Assembly: GCA_910583525.1 (NCBI GenBank)
Contig: CAJTXL010000012.1
Coordinates: 1 to 64,000 of the forward strand
Reading direction: 5' to 3'
Length of the DNA stretch: 64,000 nucleotides
Source: an uncultured Muribaculaceae bacterium
GTDB taxonomy: Bacteria; Bacteroidota; Bacteroidia; Bacteroidales; Muribaculaceae
Part shown: one piece after another, positions 55,517 to 64,000 of the stretch
How positions within the stretch are numbered: position 1 is the first letter of the stretch
Layout: each line of letters begins with the position of its first letter
The notes under the pieces: generated by a model
Database searches by the model: none
Seen by the model: only the letters and a program-made list of their open reading frames with translations
What the model was told of the DNA's origin: nothing
Program-made: the position numbers and the translations under genes

Positions 55517-56191
55517 TCAGTATTGTCGCGCCCCGAAGATGGCTGTGCCCACCCTCACGAGGTTCGAACCGGCGGCTATCGCCAACGGATAATCGTCGCT
55601 CATACCCATCGAGAGTATGTCAAAACCTCGCAAATCGGGGCATAAGGCCTCTATTTGGCGTTTGATGTCGGCTATGGCTTCGAAATCGGCGCTTATCCGA
55701 GCGGTGTCGTCGGTGTTCGACGCCATACCCATTATGCCGCAGATATGTGTGGCGCGCAGGTTTTCAAACCGTCGTGCCTTGAAGTATTCGAGCAGTTCTT
55801 CGGGCAGAAACCCGAATTTGGTTTCTTCTTGTGCGACATGAACCTGCATCAGCACACGGCTCGTTACGTCGGCACGATCCGATTCTTTGTCTATCAGTTC
55901 CAGCAGACGCTCCGAATCGACGCTTTCTATAAGCGCTATGCGGCGTGTCGCCACCAAGGCTCTGACTTTGTTCGTCTGCAGATGCCCTATGAAATGCCAG
56001 CGTATGTCGTCGGGTAGCATCGGAATTTTGGCGAGCAGTTCCTGTATGCGGCTTTCGCCGAAAGCGCGTTGCCCGGCCTCGTAGGCTTCGAGCAAAGCTT
56101 CGGTCGGATGGAACTTGCTTACAGCGACAAGCTCCACACCCCGGGGGAGTGTGGAGCGTATACGTGTGAGCGAAGTGGCTATAGAAGCCAT
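55517..56191 (-). CDS. yggS: YggS/PLPBP family PLP-binding protein
   Basis: A 224-residue cytoplasmic PLP homeostasis protein with an alanine-racemase-like barrel and no racemase activity. PLP lysine 26 is in LVAVSKFHP. FGESRIQELLAK (usual FGENRVQE), IRWHFIGHLQTNK, SVDSERLLELI and SMGMSDDYPLAIAAGSNLVRVGTAIFG follow in family order. The asparagine of FGEN is Ser here. Its start overlaps the DUF4494 stop by one base, so the two are coupled. Confidence 0.92.
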   Translation of the reverse strand: MASIATSLTRIRSTLPRGVELVAVSKFHPTEALLEAYEAGQRAFGESRIQELLAKIPMLPDDIRWHFIGHLQTNKVRALVATRRIALIESVDSERLLELIDKESDRADVTSRVLMQVHVAQEETKFGFLPEELLEYFKARRFENLRATHICGIMGMASNTDDTARISADFEAIADIKRQIEALCPDLRGFDILSMGMSDDYPLAIAAGSNLVRVGTAIFGARQY

Positions 56192-56625
56192 TATTCCACT
56201 ACTTTCATCTTGTACACGTCCATGAGCGGAGTCTCCGAAATCTGTACTATTTCGTAGTCGGCCATGGTTCCTTTCATGCCTTCTTCAAAGTTGGCGAGGG
56301 CATGCTTGAAGTTGGCGGCCTGCACCAGTATCAGCGATGTCGAGCGCTTTTCGGCGGCTGTCTTCTCGTCAATGGTGATGAAAGCCACTTTCACCATATA
56401 CCAGCGGTCGCCGGTCTCGTCCCAGAAAATTTCGGCTATCTTGGTGGGCTTGATGGCCGAGACGGTGAACTCGCCCGAAATGAACGGACGCTGTTCTTCT
56501 GTTATACGGGCCTCTGCCTCAGTAAACGACAAGGCGTCGACAAGATATGGTTCGTTGACTTTTTTTACCGCTCCGTTCTCCTGGAGTTTTTCGTATCTTA
56601 CTTTACATTCGTACCAATTGGACAT
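56191..56625 (-). CDS. DUF4494 domain-containing protein
   Basis: A 144-residue protein with no signal peptide. It opens MSNWYECKVRYEKLQENG and continues with LVDALSFTEAEARITEEQ, the pattern of the Bacteroidetes DUF4494 family, whose function I do not know. The rest is alternating strands with a long helix, and no catalytic motif is visible. It overlaps yggS by one base and lies 7 bases after the SGNH hydrolase gene. Confidence 0.85.
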   Translation of the reverse strand: MSNWYECKVRYEKLQENGAVKKVNEPYLVDALSFTEAEARITEEQRPFISGEFTVSAIKPTKIAEIFWDETGDRWYMVKVAFITIDEKTAAEKRSTSLILVQAANFKHALANFEEGMKGTMADYEIVQISETPLMDVYKMKVVE

Positions 56626-56632
56626 AACGTAT

Positions 56633-57748
56633 TTATTCGTTTAGTATTCTTTTTAATATTGGGATTAGTTTCGCTGAATAATGTTTGAAGCCCAGGTCGG
56701 TGAGGTGGATGCCGTCCACCGTCCCGTCATCCTCGGGCCCGTCAAGGTTTATGGCGTCGACATAGTAGAGCCCGTCGGCTCCGTCGGCTTTGAGGCGTTC
56801 GTAATTGTGCCTGAACGCGGCATTTTTGGCCGGAAGATAGCGGCCGAAGTAAGAGTCGTAGCGTGCATAGGGATATATAGGACCTTCGACCATCACTATG
56901 GGGACTTCGGGCCGGGCTTTGCGGATAATGTCGATGAAACCATATGTGAGTGTGTCGCACATCATCTCGGTGCAGTTCGGCACAGGGTCGATGATGAAGG
57001 CTGCCACATCGGGTATCGTTGCCATTGCGCGCGCCATGCACGCGTCCATTTTGCCTTGACCGCTGTGTCCCAGGTTTATTACTTCGCGATTCAGGGCGCG
57101 CGAAATTATATTGGTCGAATCCATGCCGGTGCGAGATGCGCAGCCCCCTTGCATAATGCTCGTACCATATGCTACTATGCGGCCTGTGGGGCGTATCAGA
57201 GATTTGTCGCCACGGTCTATGGTCGCTGTACTGTCGATTTTCACTTCCAACCGTTCGACGCCGTCGTAGAGCGGAAAGTAGAGCAGATACTCCGTCATAC
57301 GTGTAGTGTCGAGGTTGTTGAGGTATACACTCTCGCAAATCTTATCGTCGGTATTGTTTACAATCGGCCGGTTTGTGTTGGCATGGCGCCAAGCCGAATC
57401 ACCCTCGAACACATAAATGTCCGTACCCTTGATGCCCGTGTCAGCCATGTGCGGCATATGGTTGTCGAACATAAGTTTGTAGCGCACGCCTATGCGCGAC
57501 GAATTGGTGGCGAAACGGACGGCTATGCCGGCCGAGTTCAGTCCCAGTCGCCATAGCTCGGGTCGTACGCTGTCTTTAAGCGCAAGAGGCAGACGGGTAT
57601 ACGGACCTTGCGTATCGGCAAATCCTTTGTTGATTATGCGCAGTTCTTGGGCGTCGACATATCGCCATGGCCGCTCGGCCGGCTTGGAGGCCAACGCCAA
57701 AAATATTGCACAGGTTATAAAAACGATAGATGCAGACAGACGTCTCAT
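56633..57748 (-). CDS. Two-domain SGNH/GDSL hydrolase
   Basis: A 371-residue exported esterase-like enzyme. The signal peptide is SIVFITCAIFLALA. Residues ~30-180 form a beta-sandwich of the sort that precedes Bacteroidetes SGNH esterases. Residues ~188-371 are the SGNH domain: Ser197 (AYGTSIMQGG), Gly in NLGHSGQGKMD, Asn258 (DPVPN), and the Asp346/His348 pair (DGIHLTDLGF). It probably removes acyl groups from carbohydrate; the substrate is unknown. It starts 5 bases after the sirtuin stop. Confidence 0.85.
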   Translation of the reverse strand: MRRLSASIVFITCAIFLALASKPAERPWRYVDAQELRIINKGFADTQGPYTRLPLALKDSVRPELWRLGLNSAGIAVRFATNSSRIGVRYKLMFDNHMPHMADTGIKGTDIYVFEGDSAWRHANTNRPIVNNTDDKICESVYLNNLDTTRMTEYLLYFPLYDGVERLEVKIDSTATIDRGDKSLIRPTGRIVAYGTSIMQGGCASRTGMDSTNIISRALNREVINLGHSGQGKMDACMARAMATIPDVAAFIIDPVPNCTEMMCDTLTYGFIDIIRKARPEVPIVMVEGPIYPYARYDSYFGRYLPAKNAAFRHNYERLKADGADGLYYVDAINLDGPEDDGTVDGIHLTDLGFKHYSAKLIPILKRILNE

Positions 57749-57753
57749 GCTGT

Positions 57754-58446
57754 TTACTTCAATAGTATGTCGCAGAGTTTTTTAAGCCCGTCAGAGGCCG
57801 TGGCCTGTATTACGGTGACGCCGTCGGGCACCTTCGACGGGTTCGGGTCTATGTAGTAGACCGGGGCTCCCTGACGCACATAGTTCAGCAGTGCTGCGGC
57901 CGGATAGACGGCCAGGCTCGTGCCTATGATGACGAATATGTCGGCTTCGGCCGCAATGCGTGTCGCGAGCTCGAACATGGGCACGGCTTCCTGGAAAAAC
58001 ACTATATGTGGACGTATGCGGTGCCCGTCGATACTGCTTTCGGGGCTTGTGGTGTCGCTGTAGTCCGACAACGGATAAATGAGGTCGGGGTCGTCGACGG
58101 CACGTACTTTCATCAGTTCGCCGTGCAGGTGCATCACTTGGCTGCTGCCGGCCCGTTCGTGAAGGTCATCTACGTTCTGTGTTATCACGTACATGTCGAA
58201 ATGCTCCTCAAGTTCATGCAGCAGTTCGTGTGCACGGTTGGGTCTGACCTTGCCGAGGGCGGCACGACGTTCGTTGTAGAACCTGTGCACCAGCGCCGGA
58301 TTGCGCGCGAAGCCGTCGGCGCTGGCTACGTCCATCACGGGATATTGCTCCCACAGGCCGCCGGCATCGCGGAAAGTCGAAATGCCGCTTTCGGCGCTGA
58401 TGCCGGCGCCGGTCGATACCACAAGTTTCGGTTTCTTATCTGTCAT
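57754..58446 (-). CDS. Sir2-family NAD-dependent deacylase
   Basis: A 230-residue sirtuin that removes acyl groups from lysine using NAD+. It has VVSTGAGISAESGISTFRDAGGLW, TQNVDDLHERAG with the NVD motif at 91-93, and HLHGE with catalytic His108. Tyr57 and Arg60 (FYNERR) match the YxxR pair of class III enzymes that accept succinyl or malonyl groups. The protein has no cysteines in the region where sirtuins bind zinc (after HLHGE), so the zinc site is lost. It overlaps the ftsZ end by 11 bases. Confidence 0.9.
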   Translation of the reverse strand: MTDKKPKLVVSTGAGISAESGISTFRDAGGLWEQYPVMDVASADGFARNPALVHRFYNERRAALGKVRPNRAHELLHELEEHFDMYVITQNVDDLHERAGSSQVMHLHGELMKVRAVDDPDLIYPLSDYSDTTSPESSIDGHRIRPHIVFFQEAVPMFELATRIAAEADIFVIIGTSLAVYPAAALLNYVRQGAPVYYIDPNPSKVPDGVTVIQATASDGLKKLCDILLK

Positions 58447-59818
58447 CTGTCGAGAAGAAAATTTGGTTGCCCGATTGAGCTTTGCCTTGTTCGGCTGTAT
58501 TATCGTTCGCCTGTGTCGGTTTTTCGCTGCGTGCCGCTATGGTGGCGCGGCGTTTGTCGCGCTTGAATGCCGGTGAACGCTCAACCATCTCTATGGCATC
58601 GTCGTCGTCGAGCTGCTCGGGGGTGAGCACAAAATAGTTTTGGGTTTCCTGACGGCGTGTGAAATCTTCAACCTTGTCTTTACCGTAGGCTGCCGCGATT
58701 CGCGTGTCGACGCCGCTCGGGGTATCGGGTTGTTCGGTTTTACGCCCTTCGATGATGTCGATGCGCGAGCCGCCCGTTTCGACCGATACGTCGAAGCCCG
58801 ACGCCAGAATGGTGAATTTGATTTTATTGCCAAGGCTGTCGTCGTAGCCCCAACCGAATTTTATGTGTACGTGCTTGTTTATCTCTTCAACGAGGCGGTT
58901 GGCTTCGGTAGCCTCCGAAACACGGAACGACGGTTCGATGTCGTGCGAGATATAGAACGCGAACAGCAGTTCTTTGGCCGACATTATGTCGGTGTCGCAA
59001 AGCAGTGGAGAGTGGAGAGCGTTCTTGATGGCCTGCGACATGCGCACGCCGCGTTCGCCTTCGCCGTAGCCTACCGAGATGAGGGCCGTGCGCCCGTCGC
59101 GCAGACAAGTGTCTACGTCGCGCATGTCTATGTTGATGTTGGCCAATGTGGTCACCATATCGGAAATCGTACGTGCCGCTGTGGTGAGTATGTCGTCGGC
59201 CTTGGTGAAGGCTACGTCCCAGTCGAGGTCGGGATAGATGTTGCCGAGCCTGTCGTTGTTGATGACAAGCATCGCGTCGACATTCTGCTGAAGCCGTGCG
59301 GCTCCGTCAATGGCACTGCTGATTTTCTGCATGCCCTCGAAGAAGAACGGTATCGTGACTATGCCCACCGTAAGTATACCTTTGCCTTTGGCTACACCGG
59401 CGACAACGGGAGCGCCGCCCGTGCCTGTGCCGCCGCCCATGCCGGCGGTGACGAATACCATCTTCACGCTCGGGGTGAGCAGTTTCTCTATTTCGGGTAT
59501 GCTTTCCTGGGCGGCCTGTGCGCCTACTTCGGGCTTTCCTCCGGCGCCAAGACCTCCGCACAGTTCGGGGCCGAGGAGCACTTTGGTGGATACCGGAAGC
59601 GATTCGAGTGCCTGACGGTCGGTGTTGAGAACCACGAAATCGACGCCTTTGACGCCTTGCTCGTGCATATATGCCACGGCATTGCAACCGCCGCCGCCTA
59701 CGCCCATGGCTATGATGGTGGGCGCATCGGGCATTGTCGGGTCGGGTGTGTTATGTAGCTTCTCTATGAGGTTTGAGTCTTCAGGGTCTGACATATATGA
59801 ATTGGGTATTGTGTTCAA
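58436..59818 (-). CDS. ftsZ: Cell division protein FtsZ
   Basis: Tubulin-like GTPase of 460 residues that forms the division ring. It has MGVGGGGCNAVAYM, the G-box GMGGGTGTGGAPVVA, DFVVLNTDRQAL, and a T7-loop region (NINIDMRDVD). The C-terminal linker leads to DDAIEMVERSPAFKRDK, which resembles the conserved FtsA-binding peptide (PAFLR in E. coli). About 39 further residues follow it, ending FFSTDDR. ATG at 59818 or 59794 could be the start. It is 6 bases downstream of ftsA. Confidence 0.95.
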   Translation of the reverse strand: MNTIPNSYMSDPEDSNLIEKLHNTPDPTMPDAPTIIAMGVGGGGCNAVAYMHEQGVKGVDFVVLNTDRQALESLPVSTKVLLGPELCGGLGAGGKPEVGAQAAQESIPEIEKLLTPSVKMVFVTAGMGGGTGTGGAPVVAGVAKGKGILTVGIVTIPFFFEGMQKISSAIDGAARLQQNVDAMLVINNDRLGNIYPDLDWDVAFTKADDILTTAARTISDMVTTLANINIDMRDVDTCLRDGRTALISVGYGEGERGVRMSQAIKNALHSPLLCDTDIMSAKELLFAFYISHDIEPSFRVSEATEANRLVEEINKHVHIKFGWGYDDSLGNKIKFTILASGFDVSVETGGSRIDIIEGRKTEQPDTPSGVDTRIAAAYGKDKVEDFTRRQETQNYFVLTPEQLDDDDAIEMVERSPAFKRDKRRATIAARSEKPTQANDNTAEQGKAQSGNQIFFSTDDR

Positions 59819-59824
59819 GAAATA

Positions 59825-61435
59825 TCAGTTGTCGTCGTCATCGTCGAAATCATCGCTTTTGAATATGCCGATGAATTTGTCGCGGATGCTGCCGATGACG
59901 CGTTTTGTCTGTTTGAAATGGTCCGGGTCGTTTTCGGGGTCGTCGTAGTCTTCGGAGTCCTTTCTACGTCTGGGAGCCGTATCTTCTTCCTCTTCTTCAG
60001 GCTCGAAAACGTCGAGTTCGTTTTCTTCGTCTTCTTTTTCGCGATGTCTGCGTCCGAAACCGAAAAAGCCACGGCCTTGAGCTTTGCCGTCAATCTTTTC
60101 GTCGTCGTATTCCTCCTCGTCGTCATCGTCTTCAAGAAGGTTATCATCGTCTTCGTCGGGCAGCGGACGGCGTTCAGGCGTCTGCTTGGCGTTTTTCGGC
60201 TGTTTTACGCTTTCATGACGTACATCGATTCTTTCTTCCGGCTCGTCCTCGTCGGCTTCTTCTAAATCCTCGTCGTCTGCCGTTACGGTTGTTGCAGACT
60301 TTTGCTCGCTCAGGCAGTTCCATTGCGGCCGTTTTGCGCCGGCGGCGAGGAGTGCCACTACGTCGATGTTGTCGGCATTGTTGCGGCCGGCCACTCTGAA
60401 AGCTATGTCGTCGGGCATTGAGGCTACGCGTACCGGCATTTTGCATTGCGCGCCCAATTGGGCCGCGAACTCGGGCAGTTTGGCACCGCCGCCGACAAGG
60501 ATTATTTTCGACAGCGACTCCGAGTCGTAGCCCGACAGTTCTATCTGGTTGAGGATATTTGCGGCTATTTCGCCTGCACGGGCGCGGACGTAGCCGTTCA
60601 CCTCTTCGGCATTGGGGTTCTCTTCGCTGTTTACGTTGTCGGCAAGTGTGCCGAGGGTGAGCTTGTAGTTCTCTGCGGCTTCTTCGGTGATGCCAAGTCC
60701 GGCCATAAGGTCGAGCGTTATAAGCCGTGAACCCATGGGGATGGTCGACAGGAACGCTAATGTGCCGTCTTTATACACCGATACCGTCGTGGTTTCTGCC
60801 CCAAAGTCCACAAGGGCGCATCCGAGCTCGCGTTCGTCGGGTGTCAGAACAAGGTCGCCTATGGCTGTCGGACGCAGCTCGTACACGATATTCTCGTGGT
60901 CGACGGTGTCGAATTTGAGGCGGTCGAGGTTTTGGCGCGTCTCTTTGCCGCAGGTCAGCATCATGAACTCTCCGCGCAGGGTTTCGCCGAAAGTGCCCAC
61001 AGCTTTGCGTACGGCGGCGTTGTTCACATAGAACATACGCGGCACAGTGGCCTCGATGTTCTTGTCACCCATGAAATCGCGTGTCGCTTCATACATTAGC
61101 CGTTGTACTTGCGTTTCGGTAATTTCCACTTCGTGCGGAAATTTCAGCGATGCGCGTGCCGGTGCGGCCGACAGCGAGCGGCCTCCGAGACTCAGCGACA
61201 TAGCCGTGATTTTACGCGGCGCTACGGCGGCAGATGCCTCAAGGCGCTGCACAATCTCGTTGACGGCGCCCGATACTTCGCGTATGTTCTGTATTCGGCC
61301 GTAACGCACATTGTTTGTGTCCGGTATTTCTTCTACGGCAAGCACCGAAAGACGTCCGTCAGGGCCTATGGCTCCGACCGCACCTTTGATTTTCGACGAT
61401 GCTATTTCGATTGCGGCGATTGTTCTTGGTTCCAT
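59825..61435 (-). CDS. ftsA: Cell division protein FtsA with a long acidic tail
   Basis: Actin-like protein of 536 residues that ties FtsZ to the membrane. IAAIEIASSKIKGAVG, the SHS2-type insertion (TETQVQRLMYEATRDF), ALVDFGAETTTVSVYKDG and KIILVGGGAKLPEF are visible. From about residue 400 comes a low-complexity, Asp/Glu-rich region of ~100 residues. A late amphipathic helix (IGSIRDKFIGIF), probably the membrane anchor, precedes a final D-rich end. The tail makes it longer than E. coli FtsA (~420). I chose ATG 61435 (MEPRTIAAIE); the longer frame to 61609 would overlap ftsQ and adds unrelated Arg-rich sequence. Confidence 0.94.
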   Translation of the reverse strand: MEPRTIAAIEIASSKIKGAVGAIGPDGRLSVLAVEEIPDTNNVRYGRIQNIREVSGAVNEIVQRLEASAAVAPRKITAMSLSLGGRSLSAAPARASLKFPHEVEITETQVQRLMYEATRDFMGDKNIEATVPRMFYVNNAAVRKAVGTFGETLRGEFMMLTCGKETRQNLDRLKFDTVDHENIVYELRPTAIGDLVLTPDERELGCALVDFGAETTTVSVYKDGTLAFLSTIPMGSRLITLDLMAGLGITEEAAENYKLTLGTLADNVNSEENPNAEEVNGYVRARAGEIAANILNQIELSGYDSESLSKIILVGGGAKLPEFAAQLGAQCKMPVRVASMPDDIAFRVAGRNNADNIDVVALLAAGAKRPQWNCLSEQKSATTVTADDEDLEEADEDEPEERIDVRHESVKQPKNAKQTPERRPLPDEDDDNLLEDDDDEEEYDDEKIDGKAQGRGFFGFGRRHREKEDEENELDVFEPEEEEEDTAPRRRKDSEDYDDPENDPDHFKQTKRVIGSIRDKFIGIFKSDDFDDDDDN

Positions 61436-61458
61436 TGCACAGATTTTGGTGTCTATGG

Positions 61459-62310
61459 TTATGCGCCCTCCGATTCTTCTTCGGGCGTCGATTTTGCTAC
61501 GGTTTCGTTGTCGTTGATGTCGAGGGCGCCGGTCTGCTCGTCCTCGATAGGCAGTGGCACAGGCTCTACGGCTTTGTCGCGACGGGAGGCTACAACTTGT
61601 CCGCGCCACTTTACGGCAACGGTGTCATAGGTCTGCCATCCTTTGGCTGGCGCCACATGGCGGTAGAACGAGCGGAGCAGTGCGAACTTTTCATTAACAC
61701 GCGAAGTGTCGCCGAAGTTCACCACATGTCCGACGATATTCGGAATGAGTATGATGTTGCCGTCGGCTTCCTGCGTCACGGTGGCGACTATGGCACCGGC
61801 CTTGGGGTGTGTGGCTATGTAGTCGAGAAGCGGAAGCAGGCGCTTGGCCGGATGGATGGAGTCGAAACTCCCCACAAGCACGGGCACGTCGAGGTGGTAA
61901 CGCAGCTCGGCAGAGATGCGTTTGCCGCCGGCATTGATATAGTACGACGGCTTGCCAGGCTCGAAGACACGCGCCACCGGCACCATAGGCACCACATCGA
62001 CCTTGATTTTCCCGTTCGACAGCATCGTCACATTGGCATCCTGTAGCTTGTCTGAGGCTTTGAGTCGTTCCTCAAGGCTTCGCAGGTCAAAACTGCGGCG
62101 CAGGCAGCGGCTAAGGGTGTCGGGGTCTATTCCTGTCTCAATCAGCACGTCGGCAATGCTCACAAACCGCGACGTCGGGTCTGACAGCTCAATTTCCATG
62201 CCCGACAAAGTGTCTTTCGATGCCATGCGCGAGCTCACGGTCATGGCGAAGCCCATGTAGGCCGCTACCAAAATCGAGAGTACGCACATTATTACAGACT
62301 TTTTGCTCAT
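61459..62310 (-). CDS. ftsQ: Cell division protein FtsQ
   Basis: Bitopic inner-membrane divisome protein of 283 residues. A short cytoplasmic start and one helix (SVIMCVLSILVAAYMGFAM) precede a POTRA-like domain (FVSIADVLIETGIDPDTL) and the beta domain (VEVARVFEPGKPSYYINAGGKRI-type block; YRHVAPAKGWQTYDTVAVKWRGQVVASRR). Sequence conservation in FtsQ is low, so the call rests on domain order and its place between murC and ftsA. Gaps are 23 bases on each side. The C-terminal ~30 residues are acidic and probably disordered. Confidence 0.88.
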   Translation of the reverse strand: MSKKSVIMCVLSILVAAYMGFAMTVSSRMASKDTLSGMEIELSDPTSRFVSIADVLIETGIDPDTLSRCLRRSFDLRSLEERLKASDKLQDANVTMLSNGKIKVDVVPMVPVARVFEPGKPSYYINAGGKRISAELRYHLDVPVLVGSFDSIHPAKRLLPLLDYIATHPKAGAIVATVTQEADGNIILIPNIVGHVVNFGDTSRVNEKFALLRSFYRHVAPAKGWQTYDTVAVKWRGQVVASRRDKAVEPVPLPIEDEQTGALDINDNETVAKSTPEEESEGA

Positions 62311-62333
62311 ACGGGACAGGCTTTAGTAAACCC

Positions 62334-63704
62334 TTATTTGAGTTTTATAGCATTTACGAGTTTTGGCACCTCGAGGCTGAGGTCTCCGGCTCCGAGTGTC
62401 AAAAGGATTTCAAAGTTACGATTTTTCATCGTATCGACAAAATCTTCCTTTGAAATCATTGTCTTGTCTTCAATTTTTATCTCGTCGAATATGATTTTCG
62501 ACGAAACACCGGCTATAGGCTCCTCTCGTGCCGGATAGATGTCGGTCAGGATTACTTCGTCGGCCATCGATAATGCCTTGGCGAACTGCGTCGCGAAATC
62601 ACGCGTACGTGTGTAGAGATGGGGTTGGAATACAGCTGTGAGACGCCGCCCGGGGTAGAGTGCGCGCACCGACGCTATGCTGCGGCTCAGCTCGTCGGGG
62701 TGGTGCGCGTAGTCGTCGATTATGACACGGCCGTCGGGGCCGCTTTCTTTAAGATGGAACTCGAAGCGGCGCTCAACGCCCGGATAGCTCTTGATGGCGC
62801 TCCGCGCAAGCTCGGGAGTGAGTTCGCCTGCGAGCCACACGGCACCGAGGGCCGAAACGGCATTGTCGACGTTGATGTCGACGGGAACGCCGAGCTCTAT
62901 GTCGCTTATGATGCCGCCGGGATATACGAAATCGAACACAATCGTACCGTTGCCGGTGCGGACGTTGGCGGCGTAGAAGTCGCCTTCGTTGCGCCCGAAG
63001 GTATAGATGCGCACGCCATCCGGGACACGGGGCTTGAATTTCAGACCCGTGCGCATCAGCAGAAAGCCGTCGGGACGTATCAGTTCGGTGAAATGTGCGA
63101 AGCTTTCGAGGTAGGCCTCTTCTGTGCCGTATATGTCGAGATGGTCCGGGTCGGTGGCGTTGACGATGGCGATGTAGGGCGTGAGCTGATGGAACGAGCG
63201 GTCGTATTCGTCGGCCTCTACAACGCTGAACTGCGAAGTCGCCGACAGCATAAGGTTGCTGTCATAGCCTTTGAGTATGCCTCCGAGGAACGCGTTGCAC
63301 CCCGTGGCGCCGCAGTGAAGCACATGGGCCGCCATAGAAGATGTGGTCGTTTTGCCGTGCGTACCCGAAAAACACAGGCTCTTGCTGTGGCGCGTAATCT
63401 GCCCCAGCACATACGACCGTTTGTGTATTTCGAAACCGTTGTCGCGGAAGAACGTAAGGGGCTTGTTCGTTTCAGGCACGGCCGGCGTATAGACCACCAA
63501 AGTCCCTTCACGCTCCTGAAAGGCTTCAGGGATGGCTTCGAAGCTGTCGGCATAACTGACAGTAGCCCCTTCGGCTGCGAGTTCGTCGGTAAGCGCCGAT
63601 TCGGTGCGGTCGTAACCGGCAACAGGAACTCCTTTCGACATATAATAACGCGCAAGGGCGGCCATGCCGATGCCGCCTATGCCTACAAAATATACTCTTT
63701 CCAT
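62334..63704 (-). CDS. murC: UDP-N-acetylmuramate-L-alanine ligase MurC
   Basis: Cytoplasmic ATP-dependent ligase that adds L-Ala to UDP-MurNAc. It has 456 residues from ATG 63704 (MERVYFVGIGGIGM); a GTG at 63731 overlapping murG is less likely. It has the Rossmann motif FVGIGGIGMAALARYY, P-loop FSGTHGKTTTSSMAAHV, VEADEYDRSFHQL, and IIDDYAHHPDEL with FQPHLYTRTRDF. It starts 13 bases after the murG stop. Confidence 0.96.
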   Translation of the reverse strand: MERVYFVGIGGIGMAALARYYMSKGVPVAGYDRTESALTDELAAEGATVSYADSFEAIPEAFQEREGTLVVYTPAVPETNKPLTFFRDNGFEIHKRSYVLGQITRHSKSLCFSGTHGKTTTSSMAAHVLHCGATGCNAFLGGILKGYDSNLMLSATSQFSVVEADEYDRSFHQLTPYIAIVNATDPDHLDIYGTEEAYLESFAHFTELIRPDGFLLMRTGLKFKPRVPDGVRIYTFGRNEGDFYAANVRTGNGTIVFDFVYPGGIISDIELGVPVDINVDNAVSALGAVWLAGELTPELARSAIKSYPGVERRFEFHLKESGPDGRVIIDDYAHHPDELSRSIASVRALYPGRRLTAVFQPHLYTRTRDFATQFAKALSMADEVILTDIYPAREEPIAGVSSKIIFDEIKIEDKTMISKEDFVDTMKNRNFEILLTLGAGDLSLEVPKLVNAIKLK

Positions 63705-63717
63705 TTCTGTCTGGCAA

Positions 63718-64000
63718 TCAATGTCTTTCACTCAGCACCTTGGCAATCGTTTCGACAATTTTCATGTCGCTGTCGTGCATTGCCATTGCCGATATGTTTT
63801 CCGACAGCATGCGCTGCGTCTCTTTATTCTCTGTTATGGTGCATATGTCGTTCCACAGCCGTTTGTCCACGTCGGCATCGAGCACCATGTCGGCCGCTCC
63901 GCGTGTGGCGAGCGCCTCGGCATTGTGCCGCTGGTGGTCTTCGGCCACATTCGGCGATGGCACAAGTATCGAGGGCTTGCCCAGCAGTTCAAGCTCGCTG
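63718..64000 (-). CDS. murG: MurG C-terminal end (partial)
   Basis: Only the last 93 residues are in the window; the gene continues to the right. SELELLGKPSILVPSPNVAED, then DHQRHNAEAL, is the diagnostic MurG UDP-GlcNAc-binding segment. MurG adds GlcNAc to lipid I to make lipid II at the inner membrane. It lies at the expected place before murC in the dcw cluster. Confidence 0.93.
   Translation of the reverse strand, partial: SELELLGKPSILVPSPNVAEDHQRHNAEALATRGAADMVLDADVDKRLWNDICTITENKETQRMLSENISAMAMHDSDMKIVETIAKVLSERH

Noticed and set aside
58640..59758. Plus-strand ORF of 372 codons over ftsZ
   Set aside because: Shadow of ftsZ; composition is unnatural and there is no start context.

Overview
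This window looks like a chromosome segment of a gut-type Bacteroidales bacterium, most likely Muribaculaceae or a close relative; the family assignment is inference. Direct signs are TTTG-N19-TAnnTTTG promoters, a SusC/SusD polysaccharide utilisation locus (PUL), several proteins with type IX secretion (T9SS) C-terminal tails, a fused MurF-alanine racemase, a GSCFA protein, a DUF4494 protein and a DUF6377-type regulator. I saw no rRNA, tRNA, CRISPR array, insertion sequence or integrase.

Layout. 1-284: terminator and a remnant of a hairpin repeat. 285-9218 (-): two very large T9SS cargo proteins, with a terminator between them. 9539-13944 (+): guaB, a two-domain SurA-like foldase and a related lipoprotein. 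13945-14520: a non-coding cluster of nested hairpins, with a diverged copy at 29-115. 14521-20473 (-): a giant T9SS cargo protein and a T9SS-exported subtilisin-like protease. 20761-27585 (+): porE-like T9SS lipoprotein, GSCFA protein, murF-alr fusion and a DUF6377 membrane regulator, packed as one operon. 27878-43222 (+): an alpha-glucan-type PUL with susC, a frameshifted susD, SusE-like and SusF-like binding proteins, two GH27-like hydrolases, a small CBM-like lipoprotein and two GH97 enzymes, the second a clear SusB. 43441-50184 (+): mlaE, mlaF, a DNA polymerase III delta' subunit, an AddB-like nuclease and hemW. 50196-52272 (-): Fic and AbiH, an accessory pair with its own promoter. 52494-64000 (-): read in transcription order, murG (partial), murC, ftsQ, ftsA, ftsZ, sirtuin, SGNH hydrolase, DUF4494, yggS, rhuM and a membrane alpha/beta hydrolase, with almost no spacing.

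How it fits together. The PorE-like protein is a T9SS part that would tie the secretion machine to peptidoglycan. It shares an operon with a wall-synthesis enzyme and lies beside four genes, on both flanks, whose products carry T9SS tails. Two PUL proteins (SusF-like and the first GH27-like enzyme) also carry such tails. The PUL therefore appears to mix two surface-display routes, lipoprotein export and T9SS. The regulator just upstream of susC is the obvious candidate controller. The dcw-derived operon runs through ftsZ into unrelated genes, including a RhuM-family gene.

The most notable anomalies are the one-base frameshift in susD, the T9SS/non-T9SS pair of GH27-like paralogues, the hairpin repeat with a compensatory base pair, and the Fic-AbiH and RhuM accessory genes. 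I did not find a clearly new multi-gene system. The T9SS-coupled PUL is the nearest candidate.
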